Of a stretch of DNA of 64,000 nucleotides, positions 45,888 to 55,037 are shown in pieces. The DNA comes from Bombella intestini (GTDB taxonomy: Bacteria; Pseudomonadota; Alphaproteobacteria; Acetobacterales; Acetobacteraceae): the NCBI RefSeq assembly GCF_002003665.1, contig NZ_JATM01000002.1, forward strand, positions 186,001 to 250,000. The letters are read 5' to 3'. The notes below the pieces were generated by a model. It was given only the letters and a program-made list of their open reading frames with translations, did not search any database and had not been told where the DNA came from. Numbering within the stretch: the first letter of the stretch is position 1; every line of letters begins with the position of its first letter. The position numbers and the translations under genes are program-made.

Positions 45888-48800
45888 TTAGGCCTGCCGG
45901 TAAGGACCGCCGGCCTGCACTTCGATGCTGAGCATGTTCTGGCCAACGTTAGCGGACGGAACATCATGCAGAAGAAGTTCTGCTTCCCCCTGCGTCCAGC
46001 GATGCGGTCCAGCTTCGATGACATCCCAGCCCTTCAGGTGCCGTTCTGTCAGATGGCGGGTGATGACATGTTCATGGCCACCAGCCCAGACAGATACCTG
46101 GCCAACCAGCATACCGAGCTCACGGCGGTCATCCATATGCGGCCCGATATTTTCGGAAGGACGGAACGTCCGAGAGCCAAGTATGACACGACGGGCATGG
46201 GCAGGCAGTGAGAAGAGATAACGGCCTGCTTCATGCCGCTGCGGGCGAATAGTCCGCCCATCTTCCAGTCGGATATAGGGGGCGGGGTCTGCCGTCATAC
46301 CATCATGGGAGGTATCAGCAGCCGTTTCGACCTTTGTAATACCCAGTTCAGCCGCCCGTGCAGCGAAGGTCTCGTGAAGTGGTTTCACGAAGGCCTGCGA
46401 AACATCCAGCGGTGCTGCAGCATGTTCGTCCCAGTTAAGCCGCTGACGCTCTGCCAGGCTCAGGATGTCTTCCGAGGAACCATCTGGCTTGTAGAGTTCT
46501 TCCTCGTCTGTATCCAGCCAGCTTTCTGTCAGAACATCATTGGCCCAGATGACGGAATGAGGTGCCGTCTGCACATGGTAGTAGTCATACTCTACCTGGC
46601 TGTGGTCGTAGCGGATTGATGTGCCGTTGACGAGCATACGGGCAGGAACGAAGCGTCCTTCGAAGTAGAAGCAATGTTCCGGCGTGACAGAAAGGTCCTT
46701 ATTGGGCAGACCCTCGCCAAAGGCATTCTTCGACACGATGACGGACCAACCGGCCATATCCTCAGGCTGGGACGTGTTAACACGGGCACGACGCTGGATG
46801 ACGGCTGTAATCTCGCGAACGTCTTCTTTCCCGTCTTTAAAGACGCAGATCTGCTCGCCCTTACGCAGCCGCTCCACAGCTTTCTCCCCCTTGGGGGTGC
46901 GGATCATGCTGCCAGCAAGGAAGCACTTCTGATAGACAATAACGGTATTGCCGTTTCCGTCATCATTGATGATGAACCCGTTGTCAGCGTAGCTACCTGT
47001 CAGGTTTATCTGCCAAGTCTGACCGTTCTCGGAAACCGTTAGAAGACCCTGTTTGAGGCTAACACTGCCGGAATTGCTGTATTTCAGTCCAGCAACACGG
47101 ATACGAGCGTTGTAGCCCATGGAGGTGTTGACGAGTACGGCACCAGAATCAATGTTCAGCAGGCCGCCCAGGTTGTTTGTTCCAGCACTATCTGTGGCAC
47201 CGACAATCGTAGCGCCGGACATGGTACCGCCGGACTGAACCATGGTGTTGGGGCTGCTGGAAACATGCTGGCCAGAACCCGCATCGTACGTGACGAGGGT
47301 CTGAACAGCCGTACCGCCAGAGGACACAGTCAGCTCGCCACCATTGGCAATGCGTGCCCCGCTGACCCATCCGCCATTAGCAACGTCGATGTGCTGGACA
47401 GACGCCCCGGAGTTCAGAATACCGGAAGCCCCGCTCATGATGGTCAGGCGGCTAATGAACGCACCAGAGGCGACAGTAGCCTGACCGGATGAGAGGTACA
47501 CGCTGTTGAGCTGAGCACCGGAGTTGATGATGCTCGTTGCTCCATTGAAAGCAGAAAGGACCTTAACGCCTGCACCACCCTGAGGGATGTCCGTATTGAC
47601 ACCATTCAGCGTGACATTCGGTACTATAGCACCGCTGGCGATGGCGAGAGAGGCGCCCTGGCTGGCACTGAGCATGGTGGTAATGCGGGCACCAGAACTG
47701 ACGCTGTTTACACCACCGATTGCGTTGAAGGTGTAGAGGAACGCCCTAGCGGAAATAAGGTTCGTTGCATTCGTAGCGTTGAGGTTGAGGATAGCCCCGC
47801 TGGTAAGGCTGTTCGTTCCGCCCGTTGCATTGAGGTCACCGATGACACCCCCACCGGAGATGGTGTTTGTCGCACCCGAGGCTGTCAAAGTCCCAACGGT
47901 GCCTGCGGCGTGAATAGTATTCGTTCCGCCGGTCGCATTGAGGTTAACGACGTAGGCTCCACTGGAGACGTCGTTCGTTCCGCCCGTTCCGTTGAGGGTA
48001 CCTACGATAGCCTTACTGGAGATGTTATTCGTCCCGTTCGAGGCGTAAAGGTACTGGATTGTTCCTGTGCCGAGAATATTATTAACAGCATTGGGGGCAC
48101 CATTAATGGTGAAGACATCGGCGCCATTAATGGTGGCTGTCCCATTGCTGCCAACATCAATTTCCTTGAAGCTGTAGCCGGAATCAACAAACAGGGACCC
48201 ACCAACAGCCGATGTGGTTGTTGGGGCGCCATACCACGACCCTTGTGCAACCGTCGCAGTGCCAGCAGAGACCTGTAGCGGTATACTGTTGTTGATCAAG
48301 CCACCGGACATGAGGCTACCCGTACCACCAACGATGGAGAGCCCGTTAGCGATCGCCCCTCCAGAGCTGAGGACAACGGCACCATTTATCTGGGCTGTTG
48401 CGGAGGAGACAACACCCCCGTTGCCGATAACAACAGCACCGCCGGTGGCGGACGTGTTATTGGGGTCCGACCCAGAGCCGGCCATAGCAGTACCAACGGC
48501 AGCACCCGAGCCGGAAACAAGAGCCGTACCACTACCAACAGCATAGATAGCGTTGCCACCAATTGTAGCACCGGACGTGATAACCGATGTACCACCACTG
48601 GCCACGATATAATCCACCGATGCCCCGCCCGGGAAGACGGTGCGGTCAGTCGCATTGGTGATGATGGTAGCACCGTTTCTGATGGTCCCGCCGGAGAGGA
48701 GTGTCAGGGTACCGCCGTTACTTACAACGAGATGACTGGCGCTACCGCCGTTATCGACCTGGATGGTACCGCCATTATTGGCGACAAATTCAGACCCAAC

Positions 48801-49913
48801 ACCACCGGATTGAATTTCAGCATAGCCCTGGCTGGCACTCAGGCCAGAAATATAGCCACCCGAGGCAACAAGGGCAGAACCACCATTTTTGACAGCCCCA
48901 TTGAGGAGCGTCCCGCCGGAACTAACAGTCTCTGTACCACCGGTGATAGTGGGGCCCACGCTTGTCCCGCCATAAAGAACCGTGCCCTTTGCCCCACTTG
49001 AGAGGACAGAGCGCGTTACGGTCCCATCACTACCGACGATCTCAGTCGCACCGGATGTAATGACATCGTCATAAGAGGAGCCGAGACCATAGCTACCGTA
49101 TTGCAGGGCGTAGCCAGCGTTAAGCCAACTGAAATACGTCCCACCGGTGACCTGCATTGTCCCACGATTGCTGATGGTGGCACCGGAGGTGGTTCCGCCA
49201 GAGTTGAGAAGCGTACCACCCAATATGGTAGCGTTGGAGGACAAACCGTTACTGAGGACCAGCTGGATACCTTGGCTATGTGCAAAGAGCTGATCTTTGG
49301 AGAGACCACCGGAGAACACGGCCTGACTACCGAAGAGGGTTCCGCCGCTCCCTGTTCCCCCGTTACCAACCCCGTAAAGGCTGCCCGGGTTAAATGTTCC
49401 GCCGCTGATCAGACCACCGGACCCGTTCACCGCATAGCCTTTAACGACGAAGTCAGCCGCACCACCACCAGCAAGTGCATACCCACCGGAGCCGACAATG
49501 GGGTCTAGCGCGGTACCACCCGCACTGACGTACTTTGCGTTAGCACCGGCACCGGTCACACCACCGGCAAAGATGGCCCCTGATGAGCCGACAATCCCAC
49601 GGGAGATGACGCCACCACCCAGAGCCTCAATAGAGGCATTGTAAAGTGCCGTGGCACCCGTCATGAGGCCGCTCGACCCAATAATGGCTATGGAGCCACC
49701 ATTAACGGCAATCCCGCCATCTGAAAGGCCATTATATGAATATAGAAGACTGTTCTTGCCAGACCTAGTGACACCACTGACGTAGTTGTTGGACGTATCG
49801 TCGTCGTGCTTTGTGCTGCCGTTAAGAACCGTATGCCATTTTGAAGGAAGGCTATTCGTACCAATGGCGAAAAGGCGATCGTACTGGGTGTCGTAAGTGT
49901 AGGAAGTGGCCAT
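45888..49913 (-). CDS. Large AIDA-like repeat protein with C-terminal Hint domain
   Basis: A 1341-residue probable surface protein. Residues about 60-960 consist of Gly/Ser/Thr-rich beta-helix repeats of the AIDA type (for example SGGTLLNGAVKNGGSALVA). A Hint (hedgehog/intein) domain begins at Cys997 (CFLAGSMIRTPKGEKAVE) and includes VTPEHCFYFEGRFVPARM. A C-terminal domain of about 120 residues ends the protein. There is no signal peptide at the start (MATSYTYDTQYDR) and no beta-barrel, so the export route is unclear. AAGGA lies 11 bases before the ATG. The partner gene at 49976-50539 is upstream in the same unit. Confidence 0.88.
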   Translation of the reverse strand: MATSYTYDTQYDRLFAIGTNSLPSKWHTVLNGSTKHDDDTSNNYVSGVTRSGKNSLLYSYNGLSDGGIAVNGGSIAIIGSSGLMTGATALYNASIEALGGGVISRGIVGSSGAIFAGGVTGAGANAKYVSAGGTALDPIVGSGGYALAGGGAADFVVKGYAVNGSGGLISGGTFNPGSLYGVGNGGTGSGGTLFGSQAVFSGGLSKDQLFAHSQGIQLVLSNGLSSNATILGGTLLNSGGTTSGATISNRGTMQVTGGTYFSWLNAGYALQYGSYGLGSSYDDVITSGATEIVGSDGTVTRSVLSSGAKGTVLYGGTSVGPTITGGTETVSSGGTLLNGAVKNGGSALVASGGYISGLSASQGYAEIQSGGVGSEFVANNGGTIQVDNGGSASHLVVSNGGTLTLLSGGTIRNGATIITNATDRTVFPGGASVDYIVASGGTSVITSGATIGGNAIYAVGSGTALVSGSGAAVGTAMAGSGSDPNNTSATGGAVVIGNGGVVSSATAQINGAVVLSSGGAIANGLSIVGGTGSLMSGGLINNSIPLQVSAGTATVAQGSWYGAPTTTSAVGGSLFVDSGYSFKEIDVGSNGTATINGADVFTINGAPNAVNNILGTGTIQYLYASNGTNNISSKAIVGTLNGTGGTNDVSSGAYVVNLNATGGTNTIHAAGTVGTLTASGATNTISGGGVIGDLNATGGTNSLTSGAILNLNATNATNLISARAFLYTFNAIGGVNSVSSGARITTMLSASQGASLAIASGAIVPNVTLNGVNTDIPQGGAGVKVLSAFNGATSIINSGAQLNSVYLSSGQATVASGAFISRLTIMSGASGILNSGASVQHIDVANGGWVSGARIANGGELTVSSGGTAVQTLVTYDAGSGQHVSSSPNTMVQSGGTMSGATIVGATDSAGTNNLGGLLNIDSGAVLVNTSMGYNARIRVAGLKYSNSGSVSLKQGLLTVSENGQTWQINLTGSYADNGFIINDDGNGNTVIVYQKCFLAGSMIRTPKGEKAVERLRKGEQICVFKDGKEDVREITAVIQRRARVNTSQPEDMAGWSVIVSKNAFGEGLPNKDLSVTPEHCFYFEGRFVPARMLVNGTSIRYDHSQVEYDYYHVQTAPHSVIWANDVLTESWLDTDEEELYKPDGSSEDILSLAERQRLNWDEHAAAPLDVSQAFVKPLHETFAARAAELGITKVETAADTSHDGMTADPAPYIRLEDGRTIRPQRHEAGRYLFSLPAHARRVILGSRTFRPSENIGPHMDDRRELGMLVGQVSVWAGGHEHVITRHLTERHLKGWDVIEAGPHRWTQGEAELLLHDVPSANVGQNMLSIEVQAGGPYRQA
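47030..49735 (-). repeat. Degenerate coding repeats of the beta-helix region
   Basis: Within the Hint protein, short units of about 18-22 residues with the pattern SGGxxxxxxxxxGGxxxVxxG recur dozens of times. A distinct sub-block near 47690-48060 repeats units ending in GGTN or GATN followed by I/V-S-x-G (GGTNDVSSGA, GGTNTIHAAG, GATNTISGGG). The units are too divergent at DNA level to be a tandem satellite. Confidence 0.75.
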
Positions 49914-49975
49914 AACGCAGGGAATCCTTCGGCTATGCTGTGGCAGGCAAGATTAAGCAAATATAAATGAACGTT

Positions 49976-50539
49976 TTAAGAATCTCCAGAGGAATCGCTA
50001 CATTCCTCAGATAACATTTGGAGATAGTTCACACTGCTAAGATCGGTGTCGTCTTCATAAAAACTACAGACCAAAACGACACCATCCCCTTTAGGGGAAA
50101 AGAAGACAACACGAGCGGCACTGCCGTTTGTAAGGTCTATGGTGCGTAGCTCCTCTGCCATCTTAAGTGATGGGTGTGCCTGTTCTAGTCGTGGTTTGTG
50201 GGGGTCAACTCCTCGGTGTTCCAAGAACCGATCTGGCACAAGATCACGTCCATGTGATTCAATAAAATTAGGTACTGTGGATGTATCACAGTCAAACGAA
50301 CCACCAAGGAAAGCCATTATGGCTGACTTTTCATCAGGAAAGGCGAATGTATACTTCCGACCCTGCGGAATGTAGCAGAGTTCCGCCTGATATCCGTTAC
50401 GCCGATAGAGGGTGATGGTAATCATACCGTCTTTGTGGGCGGTCGGCTGATGGAGGGGAATGTGTGTCAGGCCGGGGCCGGATATGGAAAGAAACCATTT
50501 CTGAAAAGCCCGCAGGGCCTCAGTATTTCGTTGGGTCAT
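49976..50539 (-). CDS. Unrecognised protein upstream of the Hint protein
   Basis: A 187-residue soluble protein that I do not recognise. It has no signal peptide. It contains an aromatic-rich first half (LRAFQKWFLSISGPG, ITLYRRNGYQAELCYIPQG) and an acidic C-terminus (ECSDSSGDS). It ends 62 bases before the start of the repeat/Hint gene, with no terminator between them, so the two probably form an operon. A role as chaperone, regulator or partner of the Hint protein is plausible but is only inferred from position. Confidence 0.65.
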   Translation of the reverse strand: MTQRNTEALRAFQKWFLSISGPGLTHIPLHQPTAHKDGMITITLYRRNGYQAELCYIPQGRKYTFAFPDEKSAIMAFLGGSFDCDTSTVPNFIESHGRDLVPDRFLEHRGVDPHKPRLEQAHPSLKMAEELRTIDLTNGSAARVVFFSPKGDGVVLVCSFYEDDTDLSSVNYLQMLSEECSDSSGDS

Positions 50540-50610
50540 GCAGGTTTCCTTGCGGGCAGGGGAGAATCTGCTCCGGCTGTCATCCTAGTCTATCCTATTG
50601 GTGTTTTGTG

Positions 50611-50931
50611 TGGTGTCCACGGGGGGATTCGAACCCTCGACCCCAGGATTCATACCACTTCGGTTTTCACCGCCGGTCCCCCCTTGGAGGAAGGGCCGTT
50701 CGTGGTCTGGACTGTCTCTTCACCACAGGCGTTTTGCCTGCCATGGTGTCGCCCGTACAGTCTCTACACCTTCCTGCCCACTAAGTAGGGGGTAGGCTTG
50801 GCTCGGGATTGGCTTGGCCTAAAACGGCGTTAGCGTTCCCCGACTTTGAGCGAATTCACCGGGTGGTTTGCCATCCCGGTGCCCAATTACGATTAGGAAT
50901 CCTGTGCTCTATCCTGCTGAGCTACGTGGAC
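50611..50931 (-). tRNA. tRNA-Arg (anticodon CCT) interrupted by a group I intron
   Basis: Exon 1 is 50895-50931 and exon 2 is 50611-50650, with CCA encoded at 50611-50613. Acceptor strands GTCCACG and CGTGGAC pair fully; the D arm is GCTC/GAGC; the anticodon stem CAGGA/TCCTG re-forms only when the 244-base insert is removed, giving loop TTCCTAA with anticodon CCT. The T loop is TTCGAAT; the T stem GAGGG/CCCCC has one A-C mismatch. The insertion site is directly after U36, the third anticodon base. Confidence 0.93.
50651..50894 (-). ncRNA. Group I self-splicing intron in tRNA-Arg(CCT)
   Basis: The 244-base insert lies after the U of the anticodon (5' splice site CCT|AATCG) and ends in G (TATG|AATCC), as group I chemistry requires. 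A GGG in the first 15 intron bases can pair with the exon CCU to make P1. Core segments similar to those of the Azoarcus tRNA-Ile intron (subgroup IC3) are visible on the minus strand: GAGCCAAGC (50797-50805), GAAGGTGTAGAGACT (50759-50773) and AGTCCAGACCACG (50701-50713). No homing endonuclease gene is present. Confidence 0.9.
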
Positions 50932-51111
50932 ACGCAACGTCTAGCTAGCGTTTTTTTTACACTTTCGCAAGTCTGTCACCGTACCATGTCCCTTGGCCTG
51001 TGAGGGGGAACACGATAAGAAGGAATTGTTCTGACAGTCGATGCTTCCACCCCTGCCATGCTGGAAGCCTTGTTTAAGACCGGCCCTGGCACGGCCTTTG
51101 CAGGTTTGCCC

Positions 51112-51651
51112 ATGTTCCTTTCATCATCACGCCCAGTATTCCGTTCTTCTGTCCTCTGGCACGGTCTACGCCGTCCTATGGTACTGTCGCTCTTGGCGGT
51201 GATGACTGTTGGCGGGCTGGCTGGCTGCGGTGGAAAGCCGCGTGATCCGTCTTCGCTGACATTGCCTCGCAACCATCTTCTGGGCGTGGACCGTGGCGCA
51301 CAGGGTGGTGACGATCAGCTCCGTGGTGGGGTAAACGCTTATCTCTGGCGTGGGGCGATTGATACGCTTTCCTTCATGCCGATGGCCTCTGCCGATGCAC
51401 AGGGGGGTGTTATCCTGACAGATTGGTACCAGCCCCCGGGCGCACAGGATGAACGCTTCAAGATTGCTGCCTATGTATTGGACCGCCGCTTGCGTTCGGA
51501 TGCCATCCGGTTGAGCGTCTTCCGTCAGACACGCATTAATGGGGGAGAGTGGGAAGATACACCCGCAGCTCCCAATACAGCGGCGGACATCACAGCCCGT
51601 ATTCTGGAGCGGGCACGTCAGCTGCGGGCCGAGAATGGCGGTGGGAAATAA
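51112..51651 (+). CDS. DUF3576-like lipoprotein
   Basis: A 179-residue lipoprotein from the start at 51112; the lipobox ends GGLAGC, about 40 residues in. The mature domain contains VNAYLWRGAIDTLSFMPMAS, then GVILTDWYQPPGAQDERFKI and a final DITARILERARQLR, which match DUF3576 proteins that sit just upstream of leuS in many alphaproteobacteria. The function is unknown. Starts at 51058 and 51178 are also possible; 51112 has an AGG about eight bases upstream. It is nine bases from leuS. Confidence 0.8.
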   Translation: MFLSSSRPVFRSSVLWHGLRRPMVLSLLAVMTVGGLAGCGGKPRDPSSLTLPRNHLLGVDRGAQGGDDQLRGGVNAYLWRGAIDTLSFMPMASADAQGGVILTDWYQPPGAQDERFKIAAYVLDRRLRSDAIRLSVFRQTRINGGEWEDTPAAPNTAADITARILERARQLRAENGGGK

Positions 51652-51660
51652 GATAATCCA

Positions 51661-54276
51661 ATGAGTGACATGACAGCCAATAACATTTCTGAGTCTTCCA
51701 ATTTCGACTTCCATGCCCGTGAGCCTCACTGGCAAGCTCGGTGGGCGGAAGCCGACATTTTCCACGTACCGGATGTTCCCCCGGCCGATAAGCCGAAATA
51801 TTATGTTCTGGAAATGTTCCCCTATCCTTCGGGGCAGTTGCATGTAGGGCATGTGCGCAACTATACGCTGGGTGACGTTGTCGCCCGGTATAGGCGTGCT
51901 CGTGGTTATGCCGTGATGCACCCGATGGGTTGGGATGCCTTCGGTCTGCCTGCAGAAAATGCTGCACGGGAGCGGGGTGTGCACCCGGGTAAGTGGACTC
52001 TCCAGAACATTGATACCATGCGTGGTACGCTCCAGCGGCTTGGTTTCTCTCTGGACTGGAAGCGTGAGATCGCAACCTGCCTGCCGGATTATTACGGCCA
52101 GCAGCAGAAGCTGTTTCTCGATATGTTGGCTGCTGGACTGGTGGAACGGCGTGATTCATCCGTTAACTGGGACCCTGTGGACCAGACTGTTCTTGCTAAT
52201 GAGCAGGTCGTGGATGGACGAGGCTGGCGGTCTGGTGCGCTGGTGGAGAAGAAGACACTCTCCCAGTGGTTCTTGAAGATCACCGACTTTGCCGAGCCTC
52301 TTCTGGAGGGGTTGAAGGAACTGGATAAATGGCCAGAGCGTGTCCGCACGATGCAGGAACGCTGGATTGGCCGGTCCGAGGGGGCAAAGGTTCGTTTCAG
52401 CCTGCATAACCCGCCGCAGGGTTATGATGTGGACGGAGATTCTATTGAGGTCTTCACGACACGGCCTGACACGCTGTTCGGTCTGAGCTTCATCGGTATT
52501 GCGGCGGATCATCCGCTGGCTCGCAAGATTGCAGCGAGCAACCCGGAAGCACAGAGCTTCGTTGAAGAATGTCAGCGTGTCGGTACGTCCGAAGAAGCGT
52601 TGAGCACGATGGAGAAGCGCGGCTTCGACACAGGCTTGCGTGTGGTGAATCCGTTGAACCCGGAGCAGACGGCTCCTGTCTGGATCGCTAATTTCGTTCT
52701 GACAGAATATGGCACGGGTGCCGTGTTCGGTTGCCCTTGTGGGGATCAGCGTGATCTGGACTTCGCCCGTAAATATGGTTTGGATGTTCCTTCCGTCCTG
52801 CTGCCTGCAGGGGAGGAAGAAGCCAGCTTTACAGTGGGTAAGAAGGCCGTCACGGGTGAGGCAACGCTCTATAATTCTGGTTTTCTGAGCGGGAAGAACA
52901 CGAAGGAAGCCATCCGAGCTGCTATTGAGCGGGTGGAGGAGCTTGGTGTTGGCCAAGGCGTGACCAACTGGCGTCTGCGTGACTGGGGTATCTCCCGTCA
53001 GCGTTATTGGGGGTGCCCGATCCCCATCATCTATTGCGACTCCTGCGGAGCTGTTCCCGTGCCGGAAGATCAGCTGCCGGTGACGCTGCCGGAGGATGTC
53101 AGCTTTGACACGCCGGGCAATCCGCTGGACCATCATCCGACATGGAAGCATGTTTCCTGCCCGAAATGTGGTGAAGCAGCACGGCGCGAGACGGATACCT
53201 GCGATACGTTCGTGGATAGTTCATGGTACTTTGCTCGTTTCACAGCTCCGAAGGCCGCAACCCCGACTGATCGCAAGGCCGCTGATGGCTGGCTGGCTGT
53301 GGATCAGTATATCGGTGGTATTGAACATGCCATCCTGCACTTGCTCTATGCTCGGTTCTTTACTCGTGCGATGAAAAAGACGGGCCATCTGGATGTGAGC
53401 GAGCCATTTGCTGGCCTCTTCACGCAAGGTATGGTCACGCATGAGAGCTACCGTGACGGAAGCCAGTGGCTCTATCCGGAAGAGGTTGAGCATCGTGGTG
53501 ATGTGGTTGTTCGTAAGGATAATGGAAATCCCGTTACGGTTGGACGCTCGGAGAAGATGTCCAAATCCAAGCGGAACACGGTGTCCCCGGTAGAGATCAT
53601 TGAGCGTTATGGAGCTGACACGGCCCGCTGGTTCGTGCTGTCTGATAGCCCGCCAGAGCGTGACATGGAATGGACGGCGGCAGGCGTGGCGGCTTCTGGG
53701 CGTTTCATGCAGCGTTTGTATCGGCAGGTTCAGGCTGTGGCGGCAAAGGATAAGGCCGATGCGGCTCACGGTGCCGCCGGGGAAGATCTGCGCCAGGTAA
53801 CGCATCGGACGATTGCTGCCGTGACAGAGGCTCTGGAAGGTTTCACGCCGAATGTGGCTGTAGCCCGCCTGCATGAGCTATCTTCTGCACTGGGTGACGC
53901 TGAGGGCAAAGACGGAGAAGGTCTGTCTGCTGCCCGCCGTGAGGCTGCTTATGTGCTTGCCATGCTGATTTCTCCCATGATGCCGCATCTGGCAGAAGAG
54001 CTGATGCTGCTGCTGGAGCCGGAAGGCCCGATGGTGGTGGAACGGAGCTGGCCGGAAGCAGATGAAAGTCTGTTGGCTGTCAAGAAAGTGACCATCGCTG
54101 TGCAGGTTCTTGGTAAGCTGCGTGGCACCATCACATGCGCACCGGATGAAGCGAAGGATGCCGTATTGGCACAGGCCAAAGCAGAGCCGAATGTGGCGAA
54201 GGCGCTGGAAGGCAAGCGGATCGTCAAGGAGATTCACGTGCCGAACCGGATCGTCAACTTCGTGGTGGCAGGCTGA
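51661..54276 (+). CDS. leuS: Leucyl-tRNA synthetase
   Basis: Charges tRNA-Leu; 871 residues, the normal bacterial length. The HIGH motif is in [19 protein letters not shown] and the KMSKS motif in [14 protein letters not shown]. The CP1 editing domain (about 230-420) contains [14 protein letters not shown]. The catalytic-domain segment [20 protein letters not shown] and a C-terminal [11 protein letters not shown] complete the pattern. First gene after the DUF3576 lipoprotein; lptE and holA follow closely. Confidence 0.98.
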   Translation: MSDMTANNISESSNFDFHAREPHWQARWAEADIFHVPDVPPADKPKYYVLEMFPYPSGQLHVGHVRNYTLGDVVARYRRARGYAVMHPMGWDAFGLPAENAARERGVHPGKWTLQNIDTMRGTLQRLGFSLDWKREIATCLPDYYGQQQKLFLDMLAAGLVERRDSSVNWDPVDQTVLANEQVVDGRGWRSGALVEKKTLSQWFLKITDFAEPLLEGLKELDKWPERVRTMQERWIGRSEGAKVRFSLHNPPQGYDVDGDSIEVFTTRPDTLFGLSFIGIAADHPLARKIAASNPEAQSFVEECQRVGTSEEALSTMEKRGFDTGLRVVNPLNPEQTAPVWIANFVLTEYGTGAVFGCPCGDQRDLDFARKYGLDVPSVLLPAGEEEASFTVGKKAVTGEATLYNSGFLSGKNTKEAIRAAIERVEELGVGQGVTNWRLRDWGISRQRYWGCPIPIIYCDSCGAVPVPEDQLPVTLPEDVSFDTPGNPLDHHPTWKHVSCPKCGEAARRETDTCDTFVDSSWYFARFTAPKAATPTDRKAADGWLAVDQYIGGIEHAILHLLYARFFTRAMKKTGHLDVSEPFAGLFTQGMVTHESYRDGSQWLYPEEVEHRGDVVVRKDNGNPVTVGRSEKMSKSKRNTVSPVEIIERYGADTARWFVLSDSPPERDMEWTAAGVAASGRFMQRLYRQVQAVAAKDKADAAHGAAGEDLRQVTHRTIAAVTEALEGFTPNVAVARLHELSSALGDAEGKDGEGLSAARREAAYVLAMLISPMMPHLAEELMLLLEPEGPMVVERSWPEADESLLAVKKVTIAVQVLGKLRGTITCAPDEAKDAVLAQAKAEPNVAKALEGKRIVKEIHVPNRIVNFVVAG

Positions 54277-54290
54277 GTGTGAGAGGCTGG

Positions 54291-55037
54291 ATGAGCAATA
54301 TCTCCCCGATGAGGAAGATGGTCCGCTGGGGCCTCGGCGTCTTGATGGCAGGGGCCGGGCTTGCCAGTCTGGGAGCGTGTGGCTTCCAGCCTCTTTATGG
54401 TAAGCAGGCGGGACAAAAGACTGACGCCATTAGCAATCAGCTAAAGGATGTTTATGTAGCGAACATTCCGACCCGCTTCGGTCAGGAACTACGCCTTGGC
54501 TTGCAGAAAGAAATGGCAGGCGATGGGCCGGAACGCCCAGAGGGTTATATCTTGCAAGTGAGTGCTACGGCCTCGCTTGAATCGGTTGATATTCATCAAG
54601 ACAACACATCCGGTCACACCCGGGGTGTTGGTTGGGCGGATTGGCGTCTCTATCGTGTTGGGGATGCGAATACTGTGCTGGCTCAGGGTTATGCTCGGAC
54701 GCTGGACGGCTACAATATGAATATCGAGCAGTATTTCGCCGAGACGCTCAATAACGAGACGCTTTATAAGCGGATTGGCGAAAATCTGGCGCATGACATC
54801 ACTATGCAGGTTGCTGTGTGGTTCCGGTCGCACCAGTCGCTAGGAGCAGAGAAATCCATCCGTCCGGGGCGGGACCCGTATCTGGACCGTCTGCCCGGTA
54901 CCCAGCGGACAGACCTGCGCTATCTTGGTGTTGATGGCTTCCCGGCTAATGCAACAGGTCGTAGCAGTAACAACGCCTCCACACGGACCGGCGAAGATAG
55001 CCGGAATCTGGAGGAGGAAGAGGATAACGGTCTGTGA
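54291..55037 (+). CDS. lptE: LPS assembly lipoprotein LptE
   Basis: Plug of the LptD/LptE translocon that inserts lipopolysaccharide in the outer membrane; 248 residues. A lipobox ends LGAC just before GFQPLYGKQ, the family hallmark. The C-terminal 80 residues form a polar extension ending in an acidic run (NLEEEEDNGL) that typical LptE proteins lack. The start at 54291 follows GAGAGG; a GTG at 54279 is also possible. It lies between leuS and holA, the usual order in alphaproteobacteria. Confidence 0.9.
   Translation: MSNISPMRKMVRWGLGVLMAGAGLASLGACGFQPLYGKQAGQKTDAISNQLKDVYVANIPTRFGQELRLGLQKEMAGDGPERPEGYILQVSATASLESVDIHQDNTSGHTRGVGWADWRLYRVGDANTVLAQGYARTLDGYNMNIEQYFAETLNNETLYKRIGENLAHDITMQVAVWFRSHQSLGAEKSIRPGRDPYLDRLPGTQRTDLRYLGVDGFPANATGRSSNNASTRTGEDSRNLEEEEDNGL

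Noticed and set aside
47030-49735. CRISPR-like or satellite repeat
   Set aside because: The periodicity is in the protein pattern; the DNA units vary in length and sequence and lie within one open frame.
45888-49913. Hint domain as a true splicing intein
   Set aside because: The domain lacks a C-terminal His-Asn followed by a Cys, Ser or Thr extein start, and the host protein is a repeat adhesin, not an essential enzyme.
50435-50795. Overlapping plus-strand frames of about 65-117 codons across the tRNA-Arg region
   Set aside because: They run through the tRNA and intron on the opposite strand; the repeated RGDSNPRPQ-like string comes from the tRNA T arm.
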